From Hyphomicrobiales bacterium (GTDB lineage: Bacteria > Pseudomonadota > Alphaproteobacteria > Rhizobiales > Rhizobiaceae): DNA of 64,000 bases. Below the pieces are notes generated by a model. It was not told the DNA's origin. It did no database searches and was given only the letters and a program-made list of their open reading frames with translations. Location: NCBI GenBank assembly GCA_900471525.1, contig UCEZ01000012.1:1-64000 (forward strand), in the 5' to 3' direction. Position numbers and translations under genes: made by a program. Shown piece after piece: positions 62,034 to 64,000 of this stretch. Position 1 is the stretch's first letter; each line of letters opens with the position of its first letter.

Positions 62034-63107
62034 TCAGTCGCTGATAGCGCCGCGGGGGACCGACAGCCGGATCGACAGTCCATTCGGCATCCATTCGCGC
62101 GAGATATCGACGCCCAGACTTTGACCGATTATCTGCTCAAGCCTGCTTCCAAAACCAATCGAACGTGTCTCCGGCGTAGCGTGTTGGGGACCGCGGCTCT
62201 CCAGCCAGACGATCTCCAGGATCTCGCCCTTCATCGTCGCTGCGATATCCAGCTTCCCCTCTTCGACAGACAGCGCACCATATTTCGCGGCGTTGGTCGC
62301 GAATTCATGGAACAGCAGCGCGAAGTTTGTAATTTTGGTGCCGCTGATGTCGATGTCATCTCCGATCAGCTGCCAACGATTGGCACCGTCCCGCTCATAA
62401 GGCGCGAGAATATTCGACAGAAGCTGAAAGAGGGTGGTCTCCGGAGCGCCGGTCGCGGCCTCACCGTTCAAACTCGGCAATGTCATCTCATGCGCCCGCG
62501 AGAGGGCCATCAACCTGTCCTTCATTCCGGCAGCGAGATCGGCAGTCGTCTTTGCCGTCCTTGCCGCAAGGGTGATGATGCTGCCGGTGATGGCGAACAG
62601 GTTTTTTACCCGGTGATGCATCTCGCGCAGCAGAAGTTCCTGACGCTCGGCGGCGCGCTTGCGCTCTGATATGTCGCGGGCAATTTTCGATGCGCCGATG
62701 ATCTTTCCGTTGCCGTCCCGAATAGGCGAGATGGTGAGAGAAATATCGATCAGGCTACCATCTTTACGTCGTCGTATCGTCTCGAAGTGATCGACGCGCT
62801 CGCCGGCCTGGATGCGGGCGAGAATGGCTGGTTCCTCATCGAGGCGATCGGGTGGAATGACGATCGTGATCGGGTTGCCGATAGCCTCGTCTGCCGTATA
62901 ACCGAAAAGCCGCTCAGCGCCCTTGTTCCAGGTCGTGATGACTCCGCTGAGGCTCTTGCTGACGATCGCATCGTCGGAGGATTCGACGATGGCTGCAAGA
63001 AAAGCTGCAGCATTATGTCCGTGCTGCGCAGCTTCTATGTCGGCCTCCAGCTGTCGCAAACGGAGCTGCGCCTCGCCCTCGTGTGGCTGGTTATCGGAAA
63101 TCGACAT
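62034..63107 (-). CDS. PAS-domain sensor histidine kinase of HWE type
   Basis: 357 residues. One PAS domain at about 35-155 (IVESSDDAIVSKSLSGVITT, NKGAERLFGYTADEAIG, then DGSLIDISLTISPI and GASKIARDISERKRA). The transmitter has the phospho-His motif LLREMHHRVKNLFAITGS, HEFATNAAKYGALSVEEGKL (N box) and IVWLESRGP, which carries the W-x-E of HWE kinases. No membrane spans, so cytoplasmic. HWE/HisKA2 kinases often feed the EcfG general-stress pathway in rhizobia, fitting the neighbours. Confidence 0.92.
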   Translation of the reverse strand: MSISDNQPHEGEAQLRLRQLEADIEAAQHGHNAAAFLAAIVESSDDAIVSKSLSGVITTWNKGAERLFGYTADEAIGNPITIVIPPDRLDEEPAILARIQAGERVDHFETIRRRKDGSLIDISLTISPIRDGNGKIIGASKIARDISERKRAAERQELLLREMHHRVKNLFAITGSIITLAARTAKTTADLAAGMKDRLMALSRAHEMTLPSLNGEAATGAPETTLFQLLSNILAPYERDGANRWQLIGDDIDISGTKITNFALLFHEFATNAAKYGALSVEEGKLDIAATMKGEILEIVWLESRGPQHATPETRSIGFGSRLEQIIGQSLGVDISREWMPNGLSIRLSVPRGAISD

Positions 63108-63352
63108 TTACGCCCCGTCAATCAATGCATTTTTCAAGAAATCGAGACGGCCGAGACCGCTAATGCACCGCCGACCATATTCGCTAAACACCACCAACAA
63201 CAGACAGAATGATATTGGGGATCGCAAATCCGTATGACGCCTTCCGAACGCGAGATCGCTGACAAGATGCCTTCGCCTTGAACCAATTCGAACCTTCAAC
63301 CGGTAGTTCGCCAGGCACAAATCAAGGAAAATCCGTGCCTTGACCTTCAAAA

Positions 63353-63517
63353 TTACCTGACAGCTCGAAGGGCCTTTGCACCGGATCGCCTCGCGAATTC
63401 CAGCAGAGCAAGCTCATAGCCGTGTCCGAACCAGGCCTGCTCGCCGAGTTTACCCAGCAAATCGTCTCCGGGAAGCCATCCAAATTCAGCCACTTCAGTG
63501 AGATCAGGAATGATCAT
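63353..63517 (-). CDS. Small hypothetical protein, 54 residues
   Basis: Encodes MIIPDLTEVAEFGWLPGDDL then LGKLGEQAWFGHGYELALLE and FARRSGAKALRAVR. SD CAGGAGATTCT directly precedes ATG 63517. The WFGHGYELALLEFA motif looks conserved rather than random (I recall similar short rhizobial proteins), and composition is coding-like. No function known. Confidence 0.6.
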   Translation of the reverse strand: MIIPDLTEVAEFGWLPGDDLLGKLGEQAWFGHGYELALLEFARRSGAKALRAVR

Positions 63518-63606
63518 AGAATCTCCTGTTCCCGGAATCTAAGCCGAAGTCAGGCATAAATTCCACTTATCCCCGCTGTGCAGATTTCCCGAGCCTGCTC
63601 TGGTCT

Positions 63607-64000
63607 TCATCCGTTTCTGTTGCCGGGAGTCAACGCTATGATCGAAGGCACAATCGTTGCAATGCTACCCGACCATGCCTCACGATGGGCTGCCAGTTTG
63701 CGCGATTGCTGGTATGTCTGATTGGCCGTTACCAGACTACGAAGATGCTGAACCAACGGGGATTTTTCACCTTGTCTATCGATCATCGAGAGATAGGTGA
63801 CGAGTGTTTTCAACCCTTCGGCCGGGATTAGCAGACCATCAATGTCCGCAGCGGAAGACGCCTCTTTGATATCGTTGAGCGACCTCACCCATTCTCTCAG
63901 TAATACCTCTTGGAACGGCTCGCCTCTGGTATCGCCAGACAGGGTGAGAGCTAGCATAAAAAGCTTTTCTGGACTTTGATCCACCCAGCGATCGAAAACG
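63607..64000 (-). CDS. Hypothetical protein, N-terminus beyond window edge
   Basis: The frame is open to the right edge (VFDRWVDQSPEKLFMLALTL); GTG 63984 is an internal start option only. At least 131 residues, with EPFQEVLLREWVRSLNDIKE, LIPAEGLKTLVTYLSMIDRQ and GSIATIVPSIIALTPGNRNG at the C-terminus. Mostly helical and without a recognised domain. Confidence 0.6.
   Translation of the reverse strand, partial: VFDRWVDQSPEKLFMLALTLSGDTRGEPFQEVLLREWVRSLNDIKEASSAADIDGLLIPAEGLKTLVTYLSMIDRQGEKSPLVQHLRSLVTANQTYQQSRKLAAHREAWSGSIATIVPSIIALTPGNRNG

Noticed and set aside
1..64000. CRISPR arrays, rRNA, replication origin or repABC genes
   Set aside because: None was seen; the regular hairpin arrays have loops conserved but no CRISPR-type repeats and spacers.

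Overview
The window looks like part of a large plasmid or chromid of a Rhizobiaceae member (Rhizobium, Sinorhizobium or Agrobacterium relative). This is inferred from high G+C, rhizobial gene types (imuA-imuB-dnaE2, tandem Ku with a short ligase, PE-Lig-Pol LigD, DUF982, DUF1127, moc-type rhizopine genes), an alphaproteobacterial LexA box (GTTC-N7-GTTC), EcfG-type promoters (GGAAC-N16-CGTT) and many decayed gene pieces. No rRNA, tRNA, intact IS, CRISPR array or replication origin was seen.

Layout. 0-5 kb: a polar amino-acid-type ABC transporter followed by aroE, aroQ, a Gfo/Idh oxidoreductase and two tautomerase-family genes, probably for uptake and catabolism of quinate/shikimate-like compounds. 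5-8 kb: an AraC regulator divergent from an SDR, VOC and SnoaL-like set. 8-15 kb: a ribose-type ABC transporter with a class III aminotransferase and an adenosine deaminase-like hydrolase. 15-19.5 kb: a regulator-rich, decayed stretch (double-domain Lrp, TetR/EthD pair with a striking operator, fragments of an aldehyde dehydrogenase, a cyclase, an IS66 transposase and a LacI regulator, a frameshifted cold-shock gene) and an array of hairpins carrying GGGAGGAGG loops. 19.5-25.6 kb: PanB-like protein, membrane fatty-acid-hydroxylase-superfamily protein, sugar ABC transporter and LacI regulator. 25.7-36.2 kb: mutagenesis and repair genes (dnaE2, imuB, imuA, SRAP, xthA, two ku, ligase).

36.5-52.5 kb: a catabolic island flanked by a roughly 160-bp direct repeat that includes the 3' end of the ligase gene. 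It carries inositol dehydrogenase, ferredoxin reductase, Rieske ferredoxin, ABC transporter, membrane desaturase, MocC-like isomerase, aldo/keto reductase and creatininase-family genes, resembling rhizopine (3-O-methyl-scyllo-inosamine) moc genes, plus a second copy of the PanB-like/hydroxylase/LacI set. A shared 18-bp palindrome (GTGATG-N6-CATCAC) sits before several of its units.

52.7-64 kb: a broken DUF4334 gene, a HARP-like protein, full-length ligD divergent from dinB, a second array of GGGAGGAGG hairpins (likely anti-Shine-Dalgarno sRNAs read from the minus strand), and a general-stress block (DUF1127, DUF982, Hsp20 with a ROSE-like leader, a YghA-like SDR and a small basic protein sharing divergent EcfG promoters, a PPC-domain protein and an HWE histidine kinase). 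The most novel-looking elements are the duplicated PanB-like/hydroxylase modules inside and outside a moc-type island, and the two hairpin arrays.
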